Shown here piece after piece: positions 34,116 through 48,927 of a DNA stretch of 64,000 nt. Within the stretch, counting starts at the first letter, position 1. Every line of letters begins with the position of its first letter. A model generated the notes under the pieces. That model saw only the letters and a program-made list of their open reading frames with translations. It searched no databases and was not told the DNA's origin. A program made the translations under genes and the position numbers. This DNA is from Proteromonas lacertae (lineage: Eukaryota > Sar > Bigyra > Opalinata > Proteromonadidae). The stretch is from assembly GCA_002245135.1 (NCBI GenBank), contig NGBS01000313.1, positions 61,488 to 125,487 on the forward strand, written 5' to 3'.

Positions 34116-35052
34116 TTCAATGTGAAATAACAAAATACATAATGTATTATCTAAACAAGCTTTAACCAAGCTTCAATTATAAAACGACTCATTTTTAGAA
34201 GAAAAACAAAAATATAATATAATGCTTTAATATTCTTCTTTTTAACTTTATATTCTTCAGTAATATTACTGTTTGTTGATAAATAAAATGCATTCGAATT
34301 ATTCTTATTGTTACTAATTTAAATGACTTACATTCATTTCAAAATTAATGTTATTATCGTTGTAGTTATTATATAAACGAAATATTCAACAATTGTACTG
34401 TGATAACGTGAATACTGTAATATGAAGTGTTGATCATATATCTCTAGTATTTAACAGTTTTAATGGCTAAAAAAGGTTCTAATAATATTTGGTTGACAAT
34501 ATTTGTTAATATTGCCTATTTTTTTGTTACATATTTTATACTTGTTGTTTTTTAATATAAAATATTATTAGTGAATCAAACTCTTATATCAGATGTTTTC
34601 AATGCGGTATTTGTAAAAAAGGACGAAAAGAACAAATTGACACTATTTTACTATTTTCATATAGAAATAACATCAAATTACTTTTATAGTAATATGTTTT
34701 AATTGATGTATTGTATTTGTGAATAATAATATTAATTTATCTTACAGATAATTTACTTTGAATTATAGTAAATCATTTTTATTTACAATAAAACTTTCAT
34801 TACATTGAATTATAGTTAATATTTATATTTATGTTATTCTATATATTCAAAACATTTATTAACACTTTAACAAACATATTCATGATCTATTACATTATTA
34901 TATGCTCACATTAATATACTCAAACTGGATTGCAACAACAGTATTGTATTTACCATCATATATCAACAATAAAATCACATTTCAATTTTTGGGTTATTCA
35001 AAATTTTGATAAAAATCGAATTTCGTTATTTTTGTTATATATTTACATAAAG
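34116..35052. other. Intergenic region between divergent bZIP-PAS and BTB genes
   Basis: AT-rich. The only frame worth a note is the 30-codon one at 34463-34555, listed separately. No RNA gene or promoter motif recognised. Confidence 0.4.
34463..34555 (+). CDS. Possible 30-residue membrane microprotein
   Basis: MAKKGSNNIWLTIFVNIAYF followed by FVTYFILVVF and TAA. A basic, polar start and one continuous hydrophobic helix is the layout of tail-anchored or small ER/mitochondrial membrane proteins (for example OST4-sized subunits), but no family is recognised. In AT-rich DNA such frames arise by chance; the KKGSN lead-in and clean ending are the only supports. Confidence 0.25.
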   Translation: MAKKGSNNIWLTIFVNIAYFFVTYFILVVF

Positions 35053-37173
35053 ATGATAATAAAAGTGAATAAAAGCATAAGAGAAGAGGGGTATATTTTA
35101 TATTTATTTTTATGATAGATTATGTCGAAAATTGGTAGAAAGTGGTTTTGGTGATATAGAAGTGAAGATTGGAGATAATCGAATAATGTCAATCAAGTCA
35201 ATTTTACTAAATGGAAATGAAACTGTAAAGAAACTGTTGTTAGATCGTGAGTTTGTTGGAGTTTTGGAGTTATATGAAGAAATCGAAGAAATTGGCTATT
35301 ATGAGATGGAGAAATACTACAGTGGTGGTGAATTGATAATGTGTAAAGAGAATGTGTGTGAAGTGTTGATGTTTTGTTTATGTTATTGTGAAAAAGAGAT
35401 AATAAATGATTGTTATGAATTTGTGAAGAATAATATAGATGAAGATGTGTTAATGAAATTAATTCATATATGTAATGTATTTCCAGGATGTTTGAGAGAG
35501 ATAGAAGAATTGAAAAATATGGAAATAGAAAAGCGAGGATATAAATATTTATATAAGAATGAATATTTGTTGAGATTAGAAATGAATAATTTGATAGAGA
35601 TATTAAATATGAGAGATGTGATAATAGTGAATGAGTTATGGTTATTAAATCGGTTATTGGAATGGTATAAATTCCAAAAGAATAAATATGATAATAAAGA
35701 GATAGAAGATGATTTTAAACAATTGATAGAAGAAGATATCGATTGTGAAAAGATAAAAGAGAAAGAGATAGAAAAAGAGAATAAAGAAATGTTGAAAGAA
35801 ATGAAAATAGAATTAAAGAAAAATGAATGTAAAAATCATATAGAAATATATTTAATAAAAGATGAGAGAATTCAAAATGTAATAATCAACAATTACAATG
35901 AAGATAAAGAAGAAGACTTTAATGAAGAAGAAAGAAGAATATTGGATAAGATGAAAGAAGAAGAATTGAATGATGAAATAATGTGTATATTAGAAATGAA
36001 TAATATAAAAATGATGGAAATAGTATTGATGATAATGAAATATAAAAATGTGAAAAAGGAAAGTATAAATACTAAAAATATATTTAAATAGAATATATCT
36101 CAAATACAGAAAGGAGAACTATGTTGGACAGATTATGTATAGAATATAATGAGAATAAAAGAAATCGAACAATGAAATGTTTATGTTTATTCATTGATGA
36201 TAAAAAGAATATTTCAATAATAGAAGAAGTATGTGGAAAAGAGATTCTTTTTAAAATATTGAATGAAGATAATTATCTAAATTCCAAATCTAAAGAGATG
36301 TTAATAGAATATATAAAAGAGAATAAATTGAGTTTCGAAGAAGAAGAAGAAATGATAAAAATAATGAAAGATAAAGAATTATTGAGTGAATTAAAAACAA
36401 AAGAAATCACATCATTTTCATATCCTCAATCAGAATATTCATTTGCTATTTATGAAGAAATATCAATAATCCCTTCATTTGATGGAAATCGATGTGAATT
36501 TTCAGTCAATCCTTCATTGCCAGATGGAATAATGATAAATAAAGAGAGTGGAATAATTAATGGAAAAATGAATAGAGTAATCGAAAATAGAGAATATGAA
36601 ATAAGTTGTAAGAATATTCTAAATGAAAAGAAATTTAAAATATCAATAGAATTTGTTGATGTAAAATTTACAGAATTAAACAAAAGTAGAGGAATATCAA
36701 TATCAAGTGAAGGAAAGAAAATAATAAATACAATTTATGGTTGTTATCGTCATTGTTATTTAAATTTGAAAATGGAAAATGGAGTTTATCATTTCAAATA
36801 TCAATTTCATCAAAATGGAAGTTATTATGATATGATATTAGGATTATCAACAAATAATACATATTCTGGTTATAGTATTTACGATGAATCAGCAACATGT
36901 AATTATTTTGCATGGAATGGTGAAAGTTTAGATATTACATCATTATGTCATATTGGAAGAGTTGTTAATAAAAATCCTAATTTCAATGATTGTGGAGATG
37001 GTTCAATTTATGAAATGATTGTTGATATGAATAAAAGAGAATTTTGGATTAGTCATAATAATTCATCTCCTGTTTTACTTGTTAAAGATTTACCTTCTCC
37101 ATTATATACATATGTTGCATTATACCGAGAAAACACTTCAGTTGAATTATTATCAGTTTCTCATCAAAATTAA
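35053..37173 (+). CDS. BTB/BACK-like protein with Ig-like (He_PIG) and SPRY-like domains
   Basis: Three exons: a first of about 38 bp (MIIKVNKSIREEG), a 28-bp intron, a long exon, then a 29-bp intron (GTATAAATACTAA...AATAG, ending 36091) joining the second long exon in frame. The N-terminal half reads FGDIEVKIGDNRIMSIKSIL and MEKYYSGGELIMCKENVCEV, a divergent BTB fold, followed by BACK-like helices (LYKNEYLLRLEMNNLIEILN, NELWLLNRLLEWYKF). Then highly charged Glu/Lys helices. PSLPDGIMINKESGIINGKM is the signature of a putative Ig (He_PIG) domain. The last ~170 residues (YHFKYQFHQNGSYYDMILGL, FAWNGESLDI, EMIVDMNKREFWIS) look like a SPRY/B30.2 domain. BTB proteins commonly adapt substrates to cullin-3 ligases, with the C-terminal domain binding the target; that role is inferred. 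Confidence 0.75.
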
Positions 37174-37623
37174 GTAACTATTATTCTATTGTTAAAGGCA
37201 TCTGATATCGGTTTTATTTTTAGTATATACATAATCAAATATAATTGATTGGTTAAATATATTAAGTAATGTTTCTATATCAACCAATTTTGTGTAATAA
37301 TTTTAATTCCTTATATGTTTTTTAAAAATTTCTAATTTTCTATTGCTTTTAAATAGAATTTCTTTACCTCAGATGTTGAATAGGTTTTATACTTGTTTTA
37401 TTAAACTTAAATAAATATAATATAAAAACTGATTATGCTTTTATTTATAAAATGAATATAGTCAGTCTAATTTTCTATTAATATAATCATTTTGTTTAAA
37501 ACATAACCAAACGATAGCCTCACTCTAGTCTTCTAGTCTTGATAAATGCCTTAATTTGTCTCATGTTATAACCCAGAGAAATAGAAGAAATAATAAATTT
37601 CAAAACGACTATTTTTACGAAAA
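37174..37623. other. Intergenic region upstream of the giant receptor gene
   Basis: AT-rich 450 bp, no open frame or RNA gene seen. Holds the receptor promoter. Confidence 0.4.
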
Positions 37624-40600
37624 ATGTTGATAAAATCATTCCTGTTATTAAGCATCCTTTTGTTAGTTAGATATAGTTTTTCATATACAGTAGATATTTA
37701 CTGTCCTAATAGTACAGGCTTTAGTGTGTCATGTGAAAAGATCTTTACTAATGATAGTGTATCATTTACAACAATGGTACCAAGAGTTGTGAAAATGATA
37801 GAAGATGTTAGAAGTAGAATTGTGTTTGATCTAAGTGAGTGTGACTCTAATTTGTCTGTAGAGAGTAGTGTAATATTTAATGCAAGAATTTGCTATTCAC
37901 ATGAGTGTAATAATAAAAGATACTATTCCTTATCCCCAATAAGATCATTTAAGAATCGTATTAATTTCATTTCCATATAACTGAATAGTAATGAGTATAA
38001 TGAATATAGAGAATCGATTTAGATACATAATACTCGGTGAAGAATCTGCGGAGATAATGCAAAACTCATTAGTTGAATATTTACATCGATTAAAAAGAGA
38101 AATAATTCTGAATAAAACCACCAATACTCCTAATGAAGAATCAATTATTTTAGAATTAGAAAATGTGTATAGTGGTGATAGTAATGTAACTGTGATGATA
38201 TTATTATACAGAAAAGTGAGTGTAATAGAAGATTTTATAAAAGAAAAGACAATCCAATCATTAATAAAAGATAATATAAAACTCATTACATTCAATACAA
38301 TAAATGAAGAGACAGCCAAGTTAAATCCATCAATTTATAAGAACACATATGTAGTGAATGGTTATTACAATAATTTATACCTTGGAAATGATGATATAAT
38401 AAAAATGATTGAAGATGATTCAATATTCATTTCTTATTTGATGTTACACTATTTAGAAAAGAAAAGTAAATCATTTGAAAATGTTCCATTATTTTATATT
38501 CGTTCAATATTAAGTGAATTTAAATATGTTGTGAATGATTATGAGATGAGAATGAGTGAATCAAATGTGATAGAAAGAAGAATGTATTATGGTCGAGTGA
38601 ATGAAGAAGGAAGAATAGTGGAAGTAATAGATTTAGAATCTAACAGTTTTGAAAGTCCTTATACTCTATTTAATGATATAAACTATAATACATGTATAAA
38701 TTCTGACATAGTTGAAAGTAGAGATATATTAAGAATTGGTTTTATAAGTGAGAAGAGTTTTGATGATGATTATTATAATGAGATATATCAAGGATTTGAA
38801 TATGAATTGAATAGTTATAATCAACATGTATAAATTATATATATATATATATTTATATCATAACAATTATAATTGAATAGTTAAATAAATATGACAAGCG
38901 ATTTATACTGATAATTCCACCTGCTGATTTATTATCGAATCAAATAGAATATCTAAAATCGAAAGAAGTAGAAATATATATTTATTACATGTATACTGAT
39001 ATGTATGAAGATATAATTGAATGTATATAATAATATAATATAATATAATGATAAAATAGTGTTGAAAGAAGATGTATTTGTATTTACTTTTGGTTATAAT
39101 TCTGGTCAAAACTGTATAAAGAATACAGCTCATATATCTTTTTTTGTTTATTTAAATGTTTTATTGTTTGTTTCTTTGATTTATTCTTTAAGTTGGTTTA
39201 ACAGTTCCTACAGTATTTTCTTATTTTGTGATGTTAAATTTGGCAAAGACAGTATATATAATCTATTCTGATAGTCGGTATACTTTTAATGATTAATGTG
39301 CTTTATTGCTATATAGATATGGATTAAATAGTTATAATTATTTAAAAATTGGCTGTAAGAATGCGAATATAATAATAAAAGATAGTTGTAAAGCGAATAT
39401 GAATAATATAATAGAATGTATGAACAAAGTTGAATCAATAAATGATGATGATGATGTGAAAATAATAACCGTATTAGGAAGTGAATATAATAAAGAATTA
39501 ATTATGAAGCATAATCATGCGAAGAAAGATGTAATAATGTTTGATTTAATAATCGAAGATTATATCGATATAGATAAAGAAATAGATGGTTATTACAGTA
39601 TAAGTCAATTAAATCCATACAAATCATCATTAAAACTGTTTTCCAAATATGATGTAAAATTTTATGAATATTATGGAATATTGACTGGAAGAATAATTAA
39701 GATAGTATTAAATACATCTGATAGTGTAAAGGCAAGGTCATTTTATACCTATTTATCATTACCAATTGTAGAAGATAATTATTCATTTCAATTTTCTGAT
39801 CAACACTTAATAAGTGATTCATTAATGTTGATAAAAATATTGAGAAAAGGCCAATATGAAGAAAAGTGTTTGAATTTGTTTAATGTTTATCAAGAAGAAT
39901 TTGGTTATTTTTATGAATCAAATGATGCAGTTTATTTATATTGTGATTGGAAATCTGAGAATAAGATAGGTAAAATGGAGGTAAAGTATATAATCATATT
40001 GAATAATCAATTTGATGAAGTTATGATGTTTCTTAACACAGTGATTGACAAATTACCATATATTGATGAAATGAGATTCAAAGTAGTAGTATTTGGCTAT
40101 GATATAAAATATTCAATTGGTAGTAAAGAATATAATAAGACAATAGAATATTTGATTGATAAATATAATCCATTATTTATAGGAGGTAAAACATATGAAG
40201 AAAGAAAAGTAATAAACAGTTTATTATCGAATTATGATATTTATTTATTTGATATATTTCCTTATATTAATGATGAATGTTTAAATAAAGTGTATCATTT
40301 AAATACCAATTCCTTCAAGAAGTTGTATGACACATTATATTATTTCATGTATAAAGGAAGAAAATATTTTTATCTAATTCTAGAAAGAACAGATATTAAT
40401 GACGAAATATTCTTGGAAAAGCAGTTTAATAAGTTAAACGAATCTTATAATTCGATTGAAATATATTTTCATATATTATACAAAGATGATATAATCAATA
40501 TAAATGAAAAAGAAAATAGTGTAGTGTATATGTTATTAAAATATAATAATACAAATGAAATGTTGAATAAATTAAAACAAAATGGTATAAACAACACAAA

Positions 40601-43600
40601 TTGTGATATAATCCTGATGAATGATTATCCATTACATTTTTACAATTCTGAAGAAAATTCAAATTATTATTTCATTGATTCACTCTTATCTTATACAAAT
40701 GGTTTAAGTTATTATAGCCAATATTCTTTGAATTTATTACAATCAATTGATTTAAACATATTAAATGCTGATGTATTTGTAAGTGGTTATTTAAGTGTGT
40801 TAATATATGTAAAGGCATTAATATCTCAATCATTTTATCATGACAAACAGATAGGTGAATTATTACATGAAATAACAATTCCATTAAAAATGTCTTATAA
40901 AACATATTTCTCAAAAAATAATCAATTGAATTTAGTGACTAAGTTATTTAAACCATATCCATATCGAGAATATTTAATAAATTCCCATATTCATTTTGTT
41001 CCATTAGTTGATTATGATTCGAAGATATGTGATTGTGGAAAAATGTCTTTAATATGTGTTGATCGAAAAGTAGTGAATATTGGATTTTTATATGATTCAA
41101 TAAACTATCCAATGGAATCAAAATTGTTAATAGTAACATCTAATTTGATATTAGATAATTACAATAGAAAGAGAGATAATATAAATAAAGTATATTACAA
41201 ACCAATATATTTTGATATTGATAATCCCAAAGAAATCGAAAATGTGATTAAATCAATCGAATATAATAATATTAATCATATATTTGGTGGAATAAATCAA
41301 ACTTATGTTGATAATATAATTGCTTATTCCTCTAAAAAGAAAGTTCAAATTTGGTACACCAATAACAATTATGTAAGAAATGAATGTAATAAAAATGTGT
41401 TTAACTTTGGTCAATCATTAAATGAATTATTTGAAATATTTTATGAATCACTAACCATCAATTCTATTGATTATTGTATAATAACGGATAATGAAGAAAT
41501 TTATCAATCCAAATCTTTCAACGGATATAATAATAATAATAACAATAATAAAATAATATTTATAAAAGAAGGAATATCAAATGAGATATTATTTAACAAT
41601 ATAATTTCCATATTACCAAAAGGAGGTTATTTAATGATATATGTAAAACAGAGTGATTTGAAATTCTTATTAATGTTAGAAAATTATATGAACAGTTCAT
41701 TTTTCAAATACAAATATAATTATTATTTTATGAATGTCGAATATATATTTAATAAAGAATCAGAAATAATGAATAGATTATCCAATATATTTACATATTC
41801 CTTTGTAAGTGAGAATTGTTCAAGTGAATTTGTTGATTTGTTCAAATCATTTTATGGTGATAATAGCAATAAGAATAGATTTATTTACCCTTATGAGATA
41901 TATGTAACAAATGCAATAATAACCTTTCTAGATTTATCCGAATCAATTGATTATAATACATCCAATATAGTCGAATATCATAAATCAATATTTGAAAGAA
42001 GATTTGTATTACCATCAGGAGAACTTAAAATTTCTGCAGATTATTCATTTGTTTATCCTATATCTCAAGTAAAATATAAGAATAATCAATTTGTATATGG
42101 TAAAACTATCTATATTGATCCTGAAGTAACAATGAGTTATAATTCTAAATGTGATTTTCGAGATTCTGTTAATGTTGATAAAGAAATAATCAATATGTAT
42201 TTATTATCCAACAAAGAAGAAGAATATTTTGAAATTTCATCCATTATTAATTCCTATTTGAAAGAGAGTAATAATAATACAAAATTCAAATTTTCATTGA
42301 AATTAGTACCATTTTATGATTTTGATCAGTTTAATAATTCCATTCAAAATCAACCATCGAATTCTATATATATAGGAATTCCATCAATGAAATATAAAAA
42401 AGAAATTCAGTTAATATTGAAGAAGAAAGAAAGTGTGTTATTCTATGTAGGATATTCAGAGCCAAACAATTGTTATTCCAATATAATAAGTATAAATAAT
42501 TACTTAAGTACATATATATTGCCAATAATACTACACATAAAAGAAAAATGTTCAAACCTAATAATTCTATACAATAAAAAGTCAAGTCTAAGTATAAGAT
42601 CAGCAGAATTATTCAGAGATGAAGTAAAATATATGAATTTATCACCTTTATTATTTATAAATATAATCAACAGCGAAAGTCTAAAACAATTTATTTATGT
42701 GAATCAAAAATTGTTATTCGAACCAAATTGTATAATGAATTTTCTAGATAATAATTTCACATCCACATTAATTAATATATCTGAGAATATAGTATCTTAT
42801 CCAATTAGATTATTCAGTTTCAATGTTTATGATTATAGTTTTCCATATTCATCCTTAATACATCATTTTATAGTAACTAACTATAATCCGTTTGATAAAT
42901 CAAGTGAATTGATAGAAGAGATGAGTAGAAGAAGTGTGAGTGAATCAATAAAAACATATCCAATTGAAATATATTCCTATATGTCAGCCAAATACATATG
43001 TGATTATGTATTAAATCTAAAATCATCTGAATTTTTAGTGAATGAATTACTGAAGAAAATAAATGATATAGAAATATTACACCCTAATAATTTGAAAGTG
43101 AGAATAAACAATGCTAATTATTTAAATCAACCATTATTTATTCTATATCAGAAATCTGCTGGATTTGATTTTATTGAATCCTTCAGTATAAATGAAGAGA
43201 CGGAAACATCTCCATATCCTCTAAGAAGAAGATTGGTTTGTTCATTTAATGATGATAATGATGATGAAATAATAATTGAACCAATCAGATTTGGTTATAT
43301 ATACAGTCTAAGTAAAAATGAAATAACATCTGAAAGTTACAAGATATTATTAAATCAAATATTATCTTTATCTCACTTATCATTATTATATCCATTTATT
43401 AAAAGAGTAGGAATAGAATATCATTTATATAATATTGAGAATGATGATAAGAAATGTGAAGATGGATTATTATATATGTCAAATCGAAATGTAGAATATT
43501 TGTTTAGTTCAAATGATAATGAATGTTATAACGCCATATCCAAATTAATATCCAATTATCCTCAGATGATATATTTCTATTCTGGTTATACTTATTATAA

Positions 43601-46600
43601 TGAATGTGGAAAACAAATATTCTATACTGAATTATTGCCAAGTCAAATATTTCCTAGTTTATTAAGTGTTGTGGATTTTATGAAAATAGATGGTTCATTT
43701 GTTATTTATGATAATGATAATATTCCATCTATTCAATATAAAACAATATTGGAGAATATAATATCAGAATATCATTTTAAAGTGAATGATTATATAGATA
43801 GAAATGATATTGATAAATATAAATCCTATAATTAATAAATATAAGAATAATGCCTATATTTATGTAGGGAGTTTTGAATGTTTTAGTGAAGTTGTAGCTG
43901 ATTTTAGATTAATTGTTGGTGATGATGTATACTATTTACTATTTGCATCAACCAATCAATATTCTCTACCAGATTCATTTGTACATGATAAAAATTTGTA
44001 TTTCTTCTCTTCACCAATTTATGGAGATGAATATTTCGATGAATTTTTATATAAATATTCAATGAATAAAAGTGAACATATATTCAATTTAGAAACAACG
44101 TATATAAGTCATCGAATAATATTTGATATACTAAATGAAACAAATGTGAAAGATATTCACAACCGAAGTATATTCTTTAATAATATTTATTCAAAGAAGA
44201 TAAAAGCGAATGGAAAAGAAATCTATTTCAATGGTAATAATAACATAAATCGACCATTACTAGTGAAATGTAACAATAATATATATAAAGAATTTACATA
44301 TTTTATTGAATCAAGAATAAACAACACATTAATCTGTAAATTTGATGAAGATTTAAAAGTGGTGAATATGTTAATCTTAATAGATGAATATGAAGAGAAA
44401 CTATATTTATATGAATTTATAAATATTCTGCTAAGTAATATGAACAGTGTGAAAGAACATATCTATTTCAATCAATCTTATGGATTATTCAATGAAAGTA
44501 CATGTGATGAAAGTCTGAATAATTATTATGATAATCTAAACTATGATTTATTATTATACATATCTCCAAGAGTATTATATTGTAAAGACAATTTTATAAA
44601 TCAAAATTCAAATAAACCAATATTCATAATAACTAACAATGAAACTGAAACCTGTAAAGATAATATCTATATAAATGGAATGATAATTGAAGAATACATC
44701 AGTCCTTATTTGACATATTCAATAAATGAAATAGTAAAAGTTAATTCTACAAAACTAAATAAATACCATGAAAAGTCTTTCTATTTAGTATTTTGGATTA
44801 GTGAAGAATATAAAAAGTATTTTGAAAATTTTATAAAAGAATTGAAGATACATTATGAATTAATGTATATCATATTTAGTAATGATTTTGATGAATTTAT
44901 AGAGTATATCAACACATTAAGTGATTATTATATTCTTGCTTTTGCTGAACAGAGTGAAGAATTGATAGTTCAATTTTATAATTATCGTTTTGCATCACAA
45001 ATAATAGTTTATAAATTGACATTTATGACTCCTACAATAACTAGTCATTCTGTTTCTGTTAATTCAATAAAGAGTTATGAAAATGAAAAGGATGATAATG
45101 ATATATCATCTGCAACATTTTATAGAATGATGGATGATGCAAAAGGTTATTATGGCTTTTCATATGGTATTCAAGATTTTAGTAATTATATACCATCGAT
45201 ATATTCTACATTATTATTTATAAAAGAAATAATGAGAATTAGTGATAGTGTAAAATATGATAAATATAAACAGTATTTATATGAAACAGAAATCGATTCT
45301 GTAGAAGGAAAAGTGAGATTAGATAAGAATAATATATTTAAGAAAAAATACTACTACGTAGATTTAAAATTAGTTATATATAGAAATGATTTCATATATT
45401 ACAAAACTGAGAATTATGAATGTAATATAAAGGAAAATAATGGTTTAATCCAAGTATTTCCATTATATGTTGGTTTATTTTTCTCTTATAATAATAAAAC
45501 ATCTTTTTTATCAATTAATACAATATTGGATAGAATGTATATGTTAAGGAAAACAGTTCATATTCTAAAGAGATATTATATTTATCCTATTTATGGATCC
45601 TATAAACCTAATAGTAATTACACTGATGTATTTTTATCATTTTTGAATAATACAAAAGAAGATATATCAGTAATCTTTTTGACAATTCCTAGTAATGTTG
45701 ATCCAAAAATAATGGAAAAGATTTGTGATGAAAAGAAATTATTAATATTCAATATTGATTATTCAGTAAATGTGAATAGTAGATACTTTATAAATTCTGG
45801 TTTATCAATCAATGTATATTCCAATTTTTTGTTTAAAAACACAATAAAGAAATCAACATTTATTTATATATTGGGAGATGAAAGTAGTTTCAAATCTTAC
45901 AGACAATTATTTGATTTATATGACAGTGCAAATATCAATTACACATTAATAGATATTGATTATCTTAATTCCGTAGGATTGGATTATCTTTCAGATTTAG
46001 TTATAAGATGTGATGAATATTCAAAAGGACATTATTGTTCATTTGTAGTGTTAGTTACATATCGAGAAGCTTATTTCATTCCATCATTTTTTAATAGCAA
46101 TCCTATGTATAAAGAGAATATGACATTTTTTATAGGAGAAATGGATCATTGGGATCCAGATTTTAGATTTTTAGATGGTTGGAATTATATTACAACATAT
46201 TTTCATACATTTGATGAAAGTAATTTAGATATAGTTGGAAAAGATGCAGCTGAATATAATGAATATATATTAAATACTCCATCTGGTCAATATGTTGATT
46301 TTTCTTATTCATATCAAGAAATTGTTTATTCAACAACAGATATTTATATTCAAACTCTAAATAAAAGTATATCAATAAAACCTGATGTAGTAATTAATAA
46401 TTTATATTACAGTGAATTTCATTCAGCTTCAGGAAGATTATATATAAGTGATAAGAATAGTGTAGAAAGAAGATTGTTCACAGGAGTATTTAATTATTCT
46501 ACTAATTCATTTGATATAAAATCCTACACATCAATCCTTTCTGCTTCATTATATGATAATTCATATTATACAAATATCACATATATTGGCATTTTATTAG

Positions 46601-48872
46601 ATTATGATGAAGATCATGAATTATTATCTAGAATCTTGTTATTATCAATAAATGAATTAATACTTGATGAAAATGCAAATGGAAAACAATATAAATCCAA
46701 ATTATACATATTATATCATAATGAAAATGACACAAGAATAATGACTGAATTGATAAATGATGATAAAGTGAATTTTGTGATGGGTTGTATTTCATTATAC
46801 TGCAATGATTTAGTAATAAAATCAATGAAAAATAGAAACAACAAACTATTCTTTAGTTCAGTTGAAACTGAAAATCCAATTTGTGAAAAACATGTAATTA
46901 GTTCATCGTTATCATTAAATGACAAAGTGAATATAACATTGAAATATTTGAAGATAGCTAAAACATCTAAAATAATATATTTATATGAAAAGCCATACCA
47001 ATTAGAATTTATAAATGAAATGAATAGAGAAATGGACAGTGAAACAGAATCAATAATAATAGATGTTAATGAAAAGAGATTTGATAATTCAAGTTATATA
47101 GATTCATTATTGAATAAAATTATAATGTAGTAATTCTGAATCTGTTGAAAGAATCGAGATTGAAGTCTTTTTTAGAGATGTATATTAAATCAAAATATAC
47201 TGAAAATGTATTTAATCATATATTATACTATTATGATTATTATTATATTGGAAAAGAATTGAAAGAGAAATTGAATAACTTTATCATATTATCATCTTAT
47301 AGTGGAGATACTCGTGATATGTCAGTGTTTCTATTTGAACAATATTTCCATGATCGTTTAGGTTCAGAATTAGTAATATCTCCAGAAATAGCTTCAGCTG
47401 ATTGTTTATTTAAATTGTTAGTATCATCTTATAGTGAAGCAATGAAAGTGTTAATCAATAATAATATTGATTTTAGTGGAGAAAATATAGTTGAATATAC
47501 TCAAATATTGTCTCAAAGTATGTCAATGAATTGTGGACTTGGAAGGATCAAAGGAACAATGTCAAACACATTAAGTCATCAATTATATTTGAGTGAGATA
47601 AGTCAAACCAATAACTTTATCAAAATGTATCCTGATTGGAGTATAATGATTGAACCATATAGTGATTTGAATAAAGAAAGATGTTATAATGGTCCAAGAA
47701 TAGTAAATTATGAATATAGTGAGAATACATTGATAATTGTATTAAGTGTATTTATAATCTTCACATTATTCTATATAATGTTATTGATACTGATAATTCG
47801 AAACAAACAACAACATATAATAAAAAGATCAAGTTTAATTATTCTGATATATGCCATAATATCCAATTATCTAATTCTGATAATGTCAGTTGTAAAGAAT
47901 TTCAATATGAATAATGATTGGTTATGTAAAATTTATGATACATTTACAATTGCATGTGTGATTAATGCTATGTTGACAATTGTATTAAAATCTTGGAGAA
48001 TTCATCTTATATATAATAATAGCAAGATGCAAAGAGTAAGAATAACTAGTAAATCAATAATAATATTGTGTTTATCCTTAACATTGATGTGGATATTATA
48101 TAGTTTATTAAGTGGTTTGATATATGATTTTGGTGTAGTAAAAATGAGTTTTTCTTCTGAATATAGTAATGAAGTGAAAGAAGTATATATAACTACCTGT
48201 TCATATAATGAAGTATATGATGTGATTGAAATGTTAATAATTTATACAATAGCAGGAGTTGGTATTTACTTTTCATGGTCAACAAGAAAAGTAGGTGATA
48301 GTTACAGTGAATCACATGCTTTAATAACTTCAATATTCTTCATTTGTGTATTTATATTAGCTTATTTCAGTATATCTACAATGATAATGAATAATCCAGA
48401 TGATCGATTGTTGTTTGATATTATTAGTTTAGGATTTGCAGGAATATTCTGTATTTGTTTAATGGTAATTCCAAAAATATATAATATCTACTTTCATACT
48501 GAAAAAATATCAAAGAATTTATGTTGTTTTAGTATAACGAAAGTATTTCCAGCTTCTGATACAACAACAACATCTTCTCCTCCAACCTCTTCAGAGCAAC
48601 ATCAACCTAATGTAGAAGTGAATAAAGAAAAAGAAGAAAATGTGAAAGAAGAGAATAGAAATAATGACAATAAAGAATCAGAAATGAAAGTAAGTCATAT
48701 AAAAATCAACACATTATGTGAGAATGGAAGTAATAATATCAAAATCACAATAAGAAATAATATAATTGATTTGAATAAGTATTTAGATAAGAATAATTCC
48801 AATTCATTTAATTCATCGACAAATAATGAAATTCCTGAGGAAACTAAAGAAAAGAAGATGATTATTGAATAA
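37624..48872 (+). CDS. Giant class C (GABA-B-like) GPCR with about nine tandem ABC-type ligand-binding modules
   Basis: Signal peptide MLIKSFLLLSILLLVRYSFS, then about 3,300 extracellular residues and a seven-helix domain at about 47740-48480 (LIIVLSVFIIFTLFYIMLLI first helix, IIRNKQQHIIKRSS loop, KSWRIHLIY). A Glu/Asn-rich cytosolic tail ends the protein. The ectodomain repeats unit starts such as ILRIGFISEKS, VNIGFLYDS, IRFGYIYSLSK, PLYVGLFFSYNN and TYIGILLDYDE, with UrtA-like blocks (YSGYTYYNECGKQIFYTELL, AYIYVGSFECFSEVV). I count about nine units of roughly 350-380 residues. Introns 37958-37988, 38828-38880 and 39023-39059 join in frame. The junction between about 39110 and 39320 could not be resolved and may mark a gene boundary or rearrangement. 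Two single-base frame changes lie near 43830 and 47120; on either side the protein reads naturally, so these may be assembly indels. UrtA-type domains bind small amides or amino acids; the ligand is unknown. Confidence 0.78.
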
Positions 48873-48927
48873 TGTTATATTCTTTCAATGATTATATTGT
48901 GTTTTTCTTTTCTTTTAAATAAAAAAT

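Noticed and set aside
39306-47130. Bacterial urea/amide transporter genes acquired by transfer
   Set aside because: The UrtA-like domains are part of one eukaryotic receptor frame with a seven-helix domain and host-type introns and composition.
43804-47145. Programmed ribosomal frameshifting in the receptor gene
   Set aside because: The two shifts have different directions and no slippery heptamer or downstream structure; assembly indels or decay explain them better.
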